In this document: piece by piece, positions 7,688-16,705 of the stretch
Layout of the letters: the number at the start of each line of letters is the position of its first letter
Numbering within the stretch: the stretch's first letter is position 1
Source: Desulfofundulus australicus DSM 11792
Lineage (GTDB): Bacteria; Bacillota; Desulfotomaculia; Desulfotomaculales; Desulfovirgulaceae
Reading direction: 5' to 3'
Length of the DNA stretch: 41,376 nt
NCBI RefSeq assembly: GCF_900129285.1
Contig: NZ_FQUW01000027.1
Coordinates: forward strand, 1 to 41,376
Translations under genes and position numbers: made by a program
The notes under the pieces: generated by a model
Database searches by the model: none
Told to the model about the DNA's origin: nothing
The model's input: the letters and a program-made list of their open reading frames with translations, nothing else

Positions 7688-7885
7688 TGTAGATGTCTGC
7701 AGCAAAGTATAAAATTTAATGACGGTGATGGGGAGCAGTAAGCAGCTTGCGGTGTCCACAGAGAGCCGCCGGTGGGTGCGAGGCGGTGAACCGGGTTGCT
7801 GAACTCGCCCCGGAGTTGCCCGGGGGAAAGTAAAAGTACTTCGGGCCGGTGTGTGACCGTTAGAGCACATGAAGAGGGTAAATAT

Positions 7886-7960
7886 GGGGCTGTGGCGCAG
7901 AGGGAGCGCGCTTCCTTGGCATGGAAGAGGCCGCGGGTTCGATTCCCGCCAGCTCCACCA
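7886..7960 (+). tRNA. tRNA-Ala (anticodon GGC), CCA encoded
   Basis: A 75-base gene that folds into a standard cloverleaf. The acceptor GGGGCTG/CAGCTCC includes the G3-U70 pair that identifies alanine tRNAs. The D stem is GCGC/GCGC and the anticodon stem CTTCC/GGAAG with loop TTGGCAT. The variable loop is AGGCC, the T arm GCGGG-TTCGATT-CCCGC, the discriminator A and the 3' end CCA. It lies inside the T-box leader with no promoter of its own that I can see, so it is probably cut out of the leader transcript by RNase P and 3' nucleases. Confidence 0.95.
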
Positions 7961-7986
7961 TTTGCCAAGTAGGGTGGTACCGCGGG

Positions 7987-8027
7987 AAAACCTCCCGTCC
8001 CTAAGAGGGGCGGGAGGTTTTAGTTTT
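7987..8027 (+). terminator. T-box regulatory terminator
   Basis: AAAACCTCCCGTCCC and GGGGCGGGAGGTTTT form a 15-bp stem with loop TAAGA, followed by AGTTTT. Its 5' side is adjacent to the T-box sequence, as in the usual terminator/antiterminator switch. Confidence 0.85.
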
Positions 8028-8131
8028 ACATACATCGTGGAAAGCGGGCCAGAACGGTCGTTTACTGTAACTTTATTCCTTTATTAAGTTAATATTTTAA
8101 AGTTTTAAAATATATTTAGGAGGTCGGTGGG

Positions 8132-9796
8132 ATGGACCGCTTTGACCAGCTTACCATGGGGGAACTGCTCGACAGGACAGCTGCCCTTTACCCCGATAAT
8201 GAGGCCCTGGTTTACGCGGACCGGGGGTTGCGCTATACATACAGGCAATTTCAAGAATTATGCAACCTTGTGGCCAGGGGGTTGATGGCCCTGGGTATAA
8301 AGCGGGGCGAGCACATCGCCCTGTGGGCTACCAACATACCCGAGTGGGTATTGCTGCAATTTGCCTCGGCCAAGATCGGTGCCGTGCTGGTGACGGTTAA
8401 TACCAACTATAAAACCAGGGAACTGGAGTACCTGCTGCGGCAGTCCGATGCCACCACCCTCCTGCTTATAAGCGGCACGAAGGAATCCAGTTACGTAGAA
8501 ATGCTTTATGAACTGTGTCCGGAACTGGGTCATTGCCTGCCCGGCCGGCTGAATGCGAAAAAGTTCCCCATGCTGCGCAATGTGGTTTTGATAGGAGATG
8601 AAGAACATCCCGGTATGTACACCTGGGAACAGGTGCTGGGGATGGCGGGGGCCATTTCCGAAAAGGAGCTGGCGGCCCGGCAGGCTTCCCTGGATCCCGA
8701 TGATGTAATCAACATGCAGTATACCTCCGGGACCACCGGTTTTCCCAAGGGTGTTATGCTGACCCACAGGAATCTGGTCATGAACGCCAGGAGTGTGGCC
8801 GAGTGCCTTAATTTCAGCTCCCGGGACCGCCTGTGCATTACGGTACCCTTCTTCCACTGCTTTGGCTGTGTGCTGGGGACCCTGACCTGCGTGGTGGCGG
8901 GAGCCACCATGGTACCCCTGGAGACCTTCAATCCGGTGCGGGTCCTGGAGACGGTGGAAAAGGAAAGGTGCACCGCCCTGCACGGCGTGCCCACCATGTT
9001 CATCACCGAACTGGAAGTGCTGGACAAACAGCATTTTGACACCTCTTCCCTGCGCACGGGCATCATGGCCGGGGCTCCCTGTCCCATGGAAGTCATGAAG
9101 GCGGTGGTAAACCGCATGGGGATGCGGGAGATAGTCATCACCTACGGCCAGACCGAGGCCTCGCCGGGAATTACCATGACCAGGACCGGTGACCCCCTGG
9201 AAATCCGGGTGTCCACCGTGGGCCGGCCCCTGCCGGGGGTGGAGGTCAAGGTGGTGGATCCGGCCACCGGGGAAGAGGTGCCCCGGGGCTACCAGGGTGA
9301 GATTTGCGCCCGGGGTTACAACGTGATGAAGGGTTACTATAAAATGCCCGAGGCTACGGCCAGCACCATCGACGCGGAGGGCTGGCTGCACACCGGCGAC
9401 CTGGGGATAATGGATGAACAGGGATACGTCCGTATTACGGGACGGATTAAGGATATGATCATCCGGGGCGGGGAAAACATCTATCCCCGGGAAATTGAAG
9501 AGTTCCTGCACACCCACCCCAAAATTAAGGACGTACAGGTGGTGGGAGTGCCCAGTGAAAAATACGGTGAAGAGGTTATGGCCTTTATCCAGCTCAAGGA
9601 TGGCTGTACCGCCACGGCCGAGGAGATCAGGGAGTTCTGCAAGGGCAAGATTGCCCGCTATAAAATACCGCAGTATATTCAGTTTGTGTCCAGCTACCCC
9701 ACCACGGCCAACGGGAAGGTGCAGAAGTTCAAGCTGCGGGAGCAGGCCATCCGGGAGCTTAACCTGTACCGGGCGGCCCGGGTAGTAACAGCCTGA
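8132..9796 (+). CDS. Fatty-acyl-CoA synthetase (AMP-binding family)
   Basis: A 554-residue ANL-superfamily ligase that activates a carboxylic acid with ATP to an acyl-adenylate and transfers it to CoA. The P-loop-like A3 motif is YTSGTTGFPKGVM (about residues 196-208), A5 is YGQTEASPG, A7 is GWLHTGDLG, the hinge is GRIKDMIIRGGENIYPREIE, and the C-terminal catalytic lysine is in ANGKVQKFK. The length and pattern fit medium/long-chain acyl-CoA ligases; the substrate cannot be read from sequence. ATG 8132 follows TAGGAGG. It is the first gene after the T-box terminator and is closed by its own strong terminator, so it appears to be the only protein-coding gene under that leader. Confidence 0.88.
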   Translation: MDRFDQLTMGELLDRTAALYPDNEALVYADRGLRYTYRQFQELCNLVARGLMALGIKRGEHIALWATNIPEWVLLQFASAKIGAVLVTVNTNYKTRELEYLLRQSDATTLLLISGTKESSYVEMLYELCPELGHCLPGRLNAKKFPMLRNVVLIGDEEHPGMYTWEQVLGMAGAISEKELAARQASLDPDDVINMQYTSGTTGFPKGVMLTHRNLVMNARSVAECLNFSSRDRLCITVPFFHCFGCVLGTLTCVVAGATMVPLETFNPVRVLETVEKERCTALHGVPTMFITELEVLDKQHFDTSSLRTGIMAGAPCPMEVMKAVVNRMGMREIVITYGQTEASPGITMTRTGDPLEIRVSTVGRPLPGVEVKVVDPATGEEVPRGYQGEICARGYNVMKGYYKMPEATASTIDAEGWLHTGDLGIMDEQGYVRITGRIKDMIIRGGENIYPREIEEFLHTHPKIKDVQVVGVPSEKYGEEVMAFIQLKDGCTATAEEIREFCKGKIARYKIPQYIQFVSSYPTTANGKVQKFKLREQAIRELNLYRAARVVTA

Positions 9797-9813
9797 AAGT
9801 AGCCTGTTGCCCC

Positions 9814-9856
9814 CGGGGTGGTGAAGACCACTGGTTGTCCACCACCCCGTTTTTCT
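9814..9856 (+). terminator. Terminator after the acyl-CoA ligase
   Basis: CGGGGTGGTG (9814-9823) and CACCACCCCG (9840-9849) form a perfect ten-base-pair stem, followed by TTTTTCTCTTTT. It separates the ligase from leuS. Confidence 0.9.
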
Positions 9857-9876
9857 CTTTTCACCGGGGTGAACTG

Positions 9877-10085
9877 CCCTGTTTTGGCTCCCGCTCGCTC
9901 CAGTGAGCCTCGCGGGCCAAACTGGTGCTCAGCTCAAAGCTCCGGCAGGCTTCCCGGCAAATTCGGCATCCTACCTCAGTTGCCGGCCTCGGGCATCCAT
10001 GCCCTCGGGCCTGCCTTCGCTTTTCGCCTCGCCAAGTTTGGCTAACCGCTCGGCTCAAGTCGCTCGCTACCGAGCCAAAACAGGG
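9877..10085 (+). repeat. Structured intergenic repeat, copy 2 (upstream of leuS)
   Basis: A 209-bp element with perfect 14-bp arms, CCCTGTTTTGGCTC (9877-9890) and GAGCCAAAACAGGG (10072-10085). It shares the interior of copy 1, including GCCAAACT (9916-9923) and AGTTTGGC (10035-10042). Its central hairpin is GGGCA-TCCA-TGCCC (9991-10004), flanked by GGCC/GGCC. The outer arms have no resemblance to those of copy 1 (3777-3983), yet each set is self-complementary. It is in the same orientation as copy 1 and has no coding potential. Confidence 0.85.
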
Positions 10086-10119
10086 TTCAAAACTGGGGAT
10101 CTCTCAGGATAACTCATTC

Positions 10120-10149
10120 TTGTCCCGGGCATGACATTTGTGATAAAAT
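10120..10149 (+). promoter_or_regulatory. Candidate leuS promoter
   Basis: TTGTCC (10120-10125) and an extended -10 TGATAAAAT (10141-10149) lie 18 bases apart, about 70 bases before the leuS start. The -35 is weak and the -10 good. With the ligase terminator upstream, leuS needs its own promoter, and this is the best one visible. Confidence 0.45.
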
Positions 10150-10218
10150 GACACTTATGATGAAATGCCGTTGAAATAGAGGATTGGTGGTTCAGGCATA
10201 CGCAAGGAGGATGCTCAG

Positions 10219-12702
10219 GTGAAGGAACGCTACGATTTCAGGGAAATTGAAGCCAAATGGCAGAAACGCTGGGCTGAGGAAAATATATACAAGACTGCGG
10301 ATTTCTCGGAGCGCCCGAAATATTACTGCCTGGAGATGTTTCCCTACCCTTCCGGCAAGCTGCACATGGGCCACGTGAGAAATTACTCCATCGGTGATGT
10401 GGTGGCCCGCTTTAAAACCATGCAGGGTTATCACGTCCTGCACCCCATGGGGTGGGATGCCTTCGGCCTGCCGGCGGAGAACGCGGCCATCAAGCACGGC
10501 AACATCCACCCCGCCGACTGGACCATGGATAACATCAGGGCCATGCGTACCCAGTTGAAGCAGCTGGGCATCAGTTACGACTGGGACCGGGAGATCGCCA
10601 CCTGCCACCCCGGATACTATAAATGGACCCAGTGGCTCTTCCTGCAGCTCTACCACAAAGGGCTGGCCTATAAGAAGAAGGCGGCGGTGAACTGGTGCCC
10701 CTCCTGCGCCACGGTGCTGGCCAACGAGCAGGTCAAGGAAGGCGCCTGCGAGCGCTGCAAGACGCCCGTGGAAAAACGGGAACTGGAGCAGTGGTTCTTT
10801 AAAATCACCGCTTACGCCGAGCGTCTGCTCAAGGACCTGGAGCTGCTGGAGGGCTGGCCGGAAAAGGTCAAAATCATGCAGGAAAACTGGATCGGCCGCA
10901 GCGAGGGGGCGGAAATCCGCTTTCCAGTGGACGGTATGGATGAAGAAATCGTGGTCTTTACCACCCGTCCCGACACGGTGTTTGGAGTCACGTACATGGT
11001 GCTGGCCCCGGAACATCCCCTGGTGGAAAAGCTCATTGAGGGCAGGCCCGGGGCCGGGGCGGTGCGCGATTTTGTACGGCGGGTGCGCAATTTGAGCGAA
11101 ATTGCCCGGACAGCCACCGACGCGGAAAAGGAGGGGCTGTTTACAGGGGCGTACTGCATCAATCCTCTGAACGGCGAACGGGTACCCATACTGGTCGCCA
11201 ATTATGTTCTGATGGAATACGGTACCGGGGCGGTTATGGGTGTGCCCGCCCACGACCAGCGGGACTTTGAATTTGCCCGCAAGTACAACCTCCCCATCCG
11301 GGTGGTCATCCAGCCGCCCGGGATGGAACTGGACCCGCAGGCCATGACCGAAGCCTATGCCGGCGACGGGGTGATGGTGAACTCGGGTCAGTTCAACGGG
11401 CTGTCCAAAGATGAGGGGATCCGGGCGGTTATTGCCTACCTGGAAGAGAAAGGCCTGGGCCGCGGCCAGGTGAACTACCGCCTGCGGGACTGGTTGATTT
11501 CCCGCCAGCGCTACTGGGGGGCGCCCATCCCCATTGTTTACTGCGAGCGGTGCGGTATTGTCCCCGTGCCGGAGGAGGACCTGCCCGTGCTCCTGCCCCG
11601 GGACGTGGAATTCAAGCCCACCGGGCAGTCGCCCCTGGCCGACTGCCCGGAGTTCGTCAACACCAGCTGCCCCCGGTGCGGCGGGCCGGCCCGGCGGGAG
11701 ACGGATACCATGGACACCTTCATGTGTTCTTCCTGGTACTACTACCGCTACACCAGCCCCCGGGACGATAAACAGCCCTGGGACCGGGCCAGGGTGGACT
11801 ACTGGCTGCCCGTGGATCAGTACATTGGCGGGGTAGAGCACGCCATTCTACATCTTCTGTATTCCCGTTTCTTCACCAAAGTGCTCTATGACCTGGGCCT
11901 GGTGAGCATCCAGGAGCCTTTTACCAACCTGTTAACCCAGGGCATGGTGTTGAAAGACGGGGCCAAGATGTCCAAGTCCAGGGGGAACGTGGTCAGCCCC
12001 GAGGAGATTGTGGCCAGATACGGTGCCGATACCGCCCGGCTGTTCATCCTCTTCGCCGCGCCTCCCGAGCGGGATCTGGAGTGGAGCGACCAGGGGGTGG
12101 AGGGCTGCTACCGGTTCCTCAACCGGGTCTGGCGGCTGGTCACCTCCGTGGCCGAAGGCCTGCTGGAAGCGCCGCCGAAGCCGGCGGGCAGGCTGGTGGG
12201 GGTGAACCGCCAGATGCACCGCCTGACCCACCTGACCATTAAAAAAGTCACCGAGGATGTCGGCAACCGGTTTAACTTCAACACTGCCGTCAGCGCCATC
12301 ATGGAGCTGGTCAACGCCCTTTACCAGTATAAGGAAGTCCCGGAGACTGACCGGGATCCGGCGGTTTTGCGGGAGGCCGTTGAGCACCTGCTCATCCTGC
12401 TGGCCCCCTTTGCTCCCCACATAACCGAGGAGTTGTGGGAAATTACCGGCCATACGGAGAGCATCCACAGGCAGCCCTGGCCGTCTTACGACCCCGAAGC
12501 CATTGTGGAAGACGAGATTACCATTGTGGTCCAGATCAACGGCCGGGTACGGGAGCGGGTGCTGGTGCCGGCGGACATCACCCCGGAACAAATGAAAGAG
12601 GTGGTCCTGGCCCAGCCCCGGGTGCAGAAACTGGTGGAGGGCAAGCAAATAGTGAAGGTCATTCCCGTGCCGGGGAAACTGGTGAATATCGTGGTGAAGT
12701 GA
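10219..12702 (+). CDS. leuS: Leucyl-tRNA synthetase
   Basis: An 827-residue class I synthetase that charges tRNA-Leu. The HIGH-type motif is [13 protein letters not shown] near residues 45-57. The CP1 editing domain, with [12 protein letters not shown] and [15 protein letters not shown], lies roughly between residues 225 and 420. A zinc-ribbon-like cysteine cluster ([16 protein letters not shown]) is present. The catalytic KMSKS motif is AKMSKSRGN near residue 580, followed by the anticodon-binding helices. The start is GTG 10219, eight bases after AAGGAGG. Length and motif order are normal for bacterial LeuRS. No T-box lies directly upstream; the leucine T-box is 2.2 kb away, ahead of the acyl-CoA ligase. 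Confidence 0.97.
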   Translation: MKERYDFREIEAKWQKRWAEENIYKTADFSERPKYYCLEMFPYPSGKLHMGHVRNYSIGDVVARFKTMQGYHVLHPMGWDAFGLPAENAAIKHGNIHPADWTMDNIRAMRTQLKQLGISYDWDREIATCHPGYYKWTQWLFLQLYHKGLAYKKKAAVNWCPSCATVLANEQVKEGACERCKTPVEKRELEQWFFKITAYAERLLKDLELLEGWPEKVKIMQENWIGRSEGAEIRFPVDGMDEEIVVFTTRPDTVFGVTYMVLAPEHPLVEKLIEGRPGAGAVRDFVRRVRNLSEIARTATDAEKEGLFTGAYCINPLNGERVPILVANYVLMEYGTGAVMGVPAHDQRDFEFARKYNLPIRVVIQPPGMELDPQAMTEAYAGDGVMVNSGQFNGLSKDEGIRAVIAYLEEKGLGRGQVNYRLRDWLISRQRYWGAPIPIVYCERCGIVPVPEEDLPVLLPRDVEFKPTGQSPLADCPEFVNTSCPRCGGPARRETDTMDTFMCSSWYYYRYTSPRDDKQPWDRARVDYWLPVDQYIGGVEHAILHLLYSRFFTKVLYDLGLVSIQEPFTNLLTQGMVLKDGAKMSKSRGNVVSPEEIVARYGADTARLFILFAAPPERDLEWSDQGVEGCYRFLNRVWRLVTSVAEGLLEAPPKPAGRLVGVNRQMHRLTHLTIKKVTEDVGNRFNFNTAVSAIMELVNALYQYKEVPETDRDPAVLREAVEHLLILLAPFAPHITEELWEITGHTESIHRQPWPSYDPEAIVEDEITIVVQINGRVRERVLVPADITPEQMKEVVLAQPRVQKLVEGKQIVKVIPVPGKLVNIVVK

Positions 12703-12711
12703 CAAAAGGCC

Positions 12712-12737
12712 GCTGGCGTTTCACCAGCGGTCTTTCA
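12712..12737 (+). terminator. leuS terminator
   Basis: CCGCTGG (12712-12718) and CCAGCGG (12726-12732) form a perfect stem with a seven-base loop, followed by TCTTT. It begins ten bases after the leuS stop. Confidence 0.75.
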
Positions 12738-12816
12738 TATAAGTCCGGCTTCCTTTCCGGCCCGTTGCAGACCAACGAAATCTCTGGATACGCCAAAAAA
12801 CAGGAGGAAGTTTGCC

Positions 12817-14916
12817 TTGCTGGTAAAACAGGTAATGCTGGAAAATCCCCGGACTCTTTATCCCTGGCAAACCCTGACTGACGCTTGCGAGGTTTACCGG
12901 CGGCAGGGGGTGAACTGCGCCCCGGTTATTGATGGTGACGGTAAGGTTATTGGTATCCTGACTGTTTTTCAGGTTCTCCAGGCCCTGCAGAGGGGGGCTT
13001 CCTTTGATACCCCTGTGGAACAGGTAATGGAGCGGGATATCATGACCATAAACGAGGATATGCATTTTAACGAGGTAAGTAACCTGCCCATAGACCGCCT
13101 GGTCATTCTTAACCGGCAGGGTAGACTGGCCGGGGTCCTGACCCGCATAGACCTGATCAATAAAGTGCACAGCGCCCTGGAGGCCACCGAGTATAAGCTG
13201 GCGGTGATTCTCCAGTCGGTGCATAATGGTATCATTGCCGTGGATGCCCGGGGTGATGTTTGTCACTTCAACGCAGCCGCAGAAAAGTTAACCGGCATCC
13301 CGGCGGTCAAGGTGCTGGGACGGCCGGCCGGACCTTTGCTGGAACAGCTGGGTCTTGGCCGGGTGGATCCCGGGGTTGATGCCTATTTGGGGCGCTTTAA
13401 GGTGGGGGAAAAGGCGTTGATCATCAGACAGAGCCCCATTTTAAAGGATGATCAGGCTCAGGGCTTTGTGCTGGTTTTGCAGGACATTTCGGATCTGGAA
13501 GACATATCCAGTCAGCTGGATTCGGTGCGCAATTTGAATAAAGAGCTGGCCGGGGTTATCCAGTCCTGTTATGACGGTATAGTGGTAATCGATCGGCAGG
13601 GGAATGTAGAACGGGTTAACGCCAGCTACGGCCGGATTACCGGCATGGATTCACCGGAGGAAATCCAGGGAAAAAACGTGACCGAACTGGCTTTGGGGCG
13701 GCATAAACATCTTTTAAAAATCTACAATGAGATTATGTCCGGCAAGTCCCTATATATCATGGCGGTGCACACGGATGAAGGAGCGGAGCTCATCTTTTCC
13801 GGTAGCGCGGTGGCCGGGGAGAGGGGGGAAGTGGACCGGATTGTCATCAACCTGCGGGATATAACCGAGCTCAACCGGTTAAAGGAGGAAGCTGCCCGGG
13901 CTTCTGCGGAGCTGAAGGAATTGCGGGCCAGGCGGCTGGCCGGCGAGGAAATCATTGCCGAAAGTCCCCAGATGCGCCGGGTGGTGGAACAGGCCCTGCG
14001 GGTGGCCACCGTGGACTCTACGGTGCTCATCACCGGCCCTTCGGGGGTGGGTAAGGAGAGGCTGGCCAGGCTCATTCACCGCTACAGCCCCAGGGCGGAT
14101 AAGCCTTTTATCGAAATCAACTGCGGGGCCATTCCGGAACCCCTCCTGGAGTCCGAGCTTTTCGGTTACGAAAAGGGAGCCTTCACCGGAGCCCAGAAGG
14201 AGGGAAAGCTGGGGCTGTTGGAGATTGCCAACGGTGGTACAGTGTTCCTGGACGAAATCGGGGACATGCCCTTGAATCTGCAGGTCAAGTTGCTGCGGGT
14301 GCTTCAAGAGCAGGTCATTTACCGGGTGGGAGGGCGCAGGCCCATTAAGCTGGATATTCGCATAATTGCTGCTACCAACAAGGATTTAAAACATCTCATT
14401 GCCGAGAAAAAGTTTCGGGAAGACCTGTACTACCGGCTGAATGTGGTGCCCATCAGCATCCCGCCATTGAAAGAACGCCGGGAAGATATTCTGCCCCTGG
14501 CTACCCATTTTCTCAACCGCTTTAACGCCAGGCACGGCACCAGGAAGCGCCTGGGTATGGAAACCTGCCGTTTGTTGGAGAGCTACTCCTGGCCGGGGAA
14601 CGTCAGGGAGCTGATCAACCTTATTGAGCGCCTGGTGATCATGTGCGAGGAGGAGGTAATTGAGCCCCACCATCTGCCCGGCGAACTTATGGAAGCCCTG
14701 GGCAGGGAAGGGTGGCGTCCCCAGATTATGGAGATTGTGTCCCTGCAGGAGGCCAGGGAGGCTACGGAAAAAGAATTAATCAGGATGGCCCTTGAAAAAT
14801 ACCGTAGCCTGCGCCGGGCAGGACAGGTTTTGGGAATTTCCCACTCCACCCTTCTGCGTAAGGCCCGCCAGTATGGCCTGGTGGTACAGAACTGCACCAA
14901 TGCGGTGCAAAACTAA
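12817..14916 (+). CDS. Sigma-54 activator with CBS, PAS, AAA+ and Fis HTH domains
   Basis: A 699-residue bacterial enhancer-binding protein. Residues 1-115 hold two CBS motifs ([38 protein letters not shown]) that often bind adenine nucleotides. Two PAS domains follow (about 125-235 and 250-355). The AAA+ ATPase (about 378-610) has Walker A GPSGVGKE, the sigma-54-contacting GAFTGA loop in [12 protein letters not shown], and Walker [11 protein letters not shown]. The C-terminal Fis-type helix-turn-helix is [20 protein letters not shown]. The start is TTG 12817 after AGGAGG. A TGCACC-N5-GGTGCA palindrome lies in its last codons and a near-identical one lies upstream of the symporter promoter. 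It therefore probably activates the symporter gene and perhaps its downstream neighbours. The ligand is unknown. Confidence 0.92.
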   Translation: MLVKQVMLENPRTLYPWQTLTDACEVYRRQGVNCAPVIDGDGKVIGILTVFQVLQALQRGASFDTPVEQVMERDIMTINEDMHFNEVSNLPIDRLVILNRQGRLAGVLTRIDLINKVHSALEATEYKLAVILQSVHNGIIAVDARGDVCHFNAAAEKLTGIPAVKVLGRPAGPLLEQLGLGRVDPGVDAYLGRFKVGEKALIIRQSPILKDDQAQGFVLVLQDISDLEDISSQLDSVRNLNKELAGVIQSCYDGIVVIDRQGNVERVNASYGRITGMDSPEEIQGKNVTELALGRHKHLLKIYNEIMSGKSLYIMAVHTDEGAELIFSGSAVAGERGEVDRIVINLRDITELNRLKEEAARASAELKELRARRLAGEEIIAESPQMRRVVEQALRVATVDSTVLITGPSGVGKERLARLIHRYSPRADKPFIEINCGAIPEPLLESELFGYEKGAFTGAQKEGKLGLLEIANGGTVFLDEIGDMPLNLQVKLLRVLQEQVIYRVGGRRPIKLDIRIIAATNKDLKHLIAEKKFREDLYYRLNVVPISIPPLKERREDILPLATHFLNRFNARHGTRKRLGMETCRLLESYSWPGNVRELINLIERLVIMCEEEVIEPHHLPGELMEALGREGWRPQIMEIVSLQEAREATEKELIRMALEKYRSLRRAGQVLGISHSTLLRKARQYGLVVQNCTNAVQN
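14893..14909. promoter_or_regulatory. Candidate activator binding site A
   Basis: A perfect inverted repeat TGCACC-AATGC-GGTGCA inside the 3' end of the activator gene, upstream of lpd. Reverse-complemented, GTTTTGCACCGCATTGGTGC aligns closely with site B at 16493-16513. The shared half-sites and spacer length suggest a site for the sigma-54 activator. Confidence 0.55.
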
Positions 14917-15072
14917 ACCGTTCTATGTGCACAATAAAGAAGATCCCCGGTTGATTTTTGCCGCTGAAACCAGCAGGGGCTTTTTCTTTTGCCTTCGCAT
15001 GGAGTTTGCGTGGAAAATATGCCGTAAAAAATCTTGAAAGTTACAAACTATAAACAAGATGAGGTGAAGGGT

Positions 15073-16452
15073 ATGCGTTACAGGATTATCGTGATCGGTG
15101 GGGGGCCCGGCGGTTATGTGGCGGCTATCCGGGCGGCCCAGCTGGGGGCCCGGGTGGCGCTGGTGGAGAAGGAGGAACTGGGAGGAACCTGTCTGAACCG
15201 TGGCTGCATTCCCACCAAGGTGCTGGCCGCGGCTGCGGATATGCTGGCCGGTATTAAGAGGGCGGGCGAATTTGGTATCTCCACCGGAGCGGTGGAGGTG
15301 GACATGGCCGCCCTGATGGAGCGCAAGCGCCAGGTGGTCGGGCGGCTTGTTTCCGGCATTCAATTTTTGCTTAAGAAGAACAGGGTGGAGCTGGTTCGCG
15401 GGACGGCTGTGCTGACCTCGCCGCGTACGGTTAAAGTAATCCTTTCCGACGGGGCTGAACAGGAGCTGGAAGCAGAGAATATTATCCTGGCCACCGGTTC
15501 CGGCCCGGCGCTCATCAAGAGCCTGGGGTATGACGGCCGGCAGGTGATTACCTCGGACGAAGCTTTAAACCTGACCTCGGTTCCGGAACGGTTGCTTATT
15601 GTCGGCGGGGGTGTGGTGGGATGCGAGTTTGCTTCCATTATGGCCGCCCTGGGCAGCAGGGTTACCCTGGTGGAAATGATGCCCTCCATCCTGCCCGGCG
15701 CGGATCTGGAAGTATCCCGGTACCTGCAGGGAATTTTTAAACGTCAGGGGATTACCGTCAGGACCGGGACCACCATCAAGGCCGTCCGCAAGGAAGCCGG
15801 CGGTGTGATGGCCGAACTGGATGGCGGGGAGGAAATTGCCGCCGATCTGGTCCTTATCTCTGTGGGCCGTGTTTTGAATACCGGTGGACTGGGGCTGGCG
15901 GAAGCGGGAGTGGCCCTGGGCCAGAAGGGTGAGGTGCTGGTGAATGAACGTATGGAAACCTCGGTGCCGGGCATTTACGCCGTCGGGGACATCACCGGTA
16001 AGATCCAGCTGGCCCACGTGGCTTCGGCCCAGGGGCTGGTGGCCGTTCACAACATCATGGGCCAGGACAGGGAAATGGACTACCGGGTGGTGCCGTCCTG
16101 CATCTTCACCCGTCCCGAGGTGGGAATGGTCGGCCTGACCACGGAGCAAGCCCGGGCTCAGGGCTATGAAGTGAAAACAGCCAAATTCCCCATGATGGCC
16201 AGCGGTAAGGCCCAGGCCATGGGAGAAACCGAAGGTTTTGTCAAGATGGTGGCTGACGCCCGTACCGGTTTCCTTCTGGGGGTACACATAGTAGGTCCCC
16301 ATGCTTCCGACCTGGTAGCCGAAGCGGCCGTAGCTCTGGAAATGAATATGACGGCTGAGCAGCTGGCCCGGGTGATCCATGCCCATCCTACCCTGGCCGA
16401 AACGATTATGGAAGCGGCGGAAGGAATTCACGGTTTATCCATTCATGCCTGA
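15073..16452 (+). CDS. lpdA: Dihydrolipoyl dehydrogenase (E3)
   Basis: A 459-residue flavoprotein disulfide reductase that reoxidises dihydrolipoyl groups with NAD+. The FAD fold is IVIGGGPGGYVAAIRAAQLG at the N-terminus. The redox-active disulfide is GGTCLNRGCIPTK, and the NAD fold is LLIVGGGVVGCEFASIMA. The FAD-contacting motif is GIYAVGDITGK, and the catalytic His-Glu pair is in HAHPTLAETIMEA. The start ATG 15073 follows GAGGTGAAGG. No E1/E2 genes are nearby, but a GcvH-like lipoyl protein and two lipoate-synthase-like genes lie 2.4-4.7 kb downstream. That points to a role with lipoyl-GcvH rather than with a 2-oxoacid dehydrogenase. A terminator follows. Confidence 0.93.
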   Translation: MRYRIIVIGGGPGGYVAAIRAAQLGARVALVEKEELGGTCLNRGCIPTKVLAAAADMLAGIKRAGEFGISTGAVEVDMAALMERKRQVVGRLVSGIQFLLKKNRVELVRGTAVLTSPRTVKVILSDGAEQELEAENIILATGSGPALIKSLGYDGRQVITSDEALNLTSVPERLLIVGGGVVGCEFASIMAALGSRVTLVEMMPSILPGADLEVSRYLQGIFKRQGITVRTGTTIKAVRKEAGGVMAELDGGEEIAADLVLISVGRVLNTGGLGLAEAGVALGQKGEVLVNERMETSVPGIYAVGDITGKIQLAHVASAQGLVAVHNIMGQDREMDYRVVPSCIFTRPEVGMVGLTTEQARAQGYEVKTAKFPMMASGKAQAMGETEGFVKMVADARTGFLLGVHIVGPHASDLVAEAAVALEMNMTAEQLARVIHAHPTLAETIMEAAEGIHGLSIHA

Positions 16453-16496
16453 CCCGGGTTGCAGGATAATGCAGTTTCCGTGGTGAGGTTTGGTTT

Positions 16497-16513
16497 TGCA
16501 CCGGAATGGTGCG
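16497..16513. promoter_or_regulatory. Candidate activator binding site B
   Basis: TGCACC-GGAAT-GGTGCG matches site A (14893-14909) in half-sites and spacer. It lies about 110-125 bases upstream of the sigma-54 promoter, a usual enhancer distance. An extra half-site GGTGCGAA occurs at 16553-16560. Confidence 0.58.
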
Positions 16514-16523
16514 ACAGTGAACC

Positions 16524-16552
16524 GGCCTGTTCTGAACGGACAGGCCTTTATT
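16524..16552 (+). terminator. Terminator downstream of lpdA
   Basis: GGCCTGTTC and GGACAGGCC form a nine-base-pair stem with one G-U pair and loop TGAAC, followed by TTTATT. It lies between the candidate activator site and the sigma-54 promoter, so lpdA and the symporter are probably separate units. Confidence 0.65.
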
Positions 16553-16620
16553 GGTGCGAAAATGAACCAGTATTGGTGAGGCCGGAGATTGCACCTGACC
16601 TTTGTCGCCCGGCTGACATA

Positions 16621-16636
16621 TGGCACGCTTTTTGCT
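16621..16636 (+). promoter_or_regulatory. Sigma-54 (-24/-12) promoter of the symporter
   Basis: TGGCACGCTTTTTGCT matches the consensus TGGCAC-N5-TTGCW exactly. It is 70 bases upstream of the symporter start codon and downstream of the candidate enhancer site, which supports control by the activator at 12817. Confidence 0.85.
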
Positions 16637-16705
16637 GCCATAAGTAAACGTAATAGCGCCGGCGCGGGGATATGCAAAATATCATGAAAGGAACGGGGGG
16701 AAAGT

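Larger units (their letters stand above)
7694..8027 (+). promoter_or_regulatory. T-box riboswitch, leucine specifier, containing a tRNA gene
   Basis: A T-box leader that reads tRNA charging. In Stem I, GGGG (7730-7733) pairs with CCCC (7808-7811) and GCAGC (7742-7746) with GTTGC (7795-7799), enclosing the AGTA motif (7737-7740) opposite GAACTC. The specifier triplet would be CTC (Leu) at 7804-7806. Distal AGAGA and GGTGCGAG motifs, Stem II/III-like sequence and the T-box AGGGTGGTACCGCGG (7971-7985) follow, with the tRNA-binding bulge TGGT at 7975-7978. The 15-bp terminator stem is 7987-8001 with 8007-8021. Unusually, a complete tRNA-Ala gene (7886-7960) occupies the linker between Stem III and the antiterminator. 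The next gene is an acyl-CoA ligase, not a leucine gene. Confidence 0.85.

Noticed and set aside
7454-8035. Minus-strand frame across the T-box and tRNA
   Set aside because: It overlaps structured RNA sequence and rsfS, has no family features, and is explained by those elements.
8258-9517. 419-residue minus-strand open frame opposite the acyl-CoA ligase
   Set aside because: It is antisense to conserved ligase motifs and has the composition of a shadow frame.
10192-11841. 549-residue minus-strand open frame opposite leuS
   Set aside because: It is a shadow of leuS with no recognisable domain and no ribosome site.
14917-15072. A sigma-54 promoter for lpdA
   Set aside because: I looked for GG-N10-GC with -24/-12 character and found none with correct spacing, so lpdA control by the activator is not claimed.
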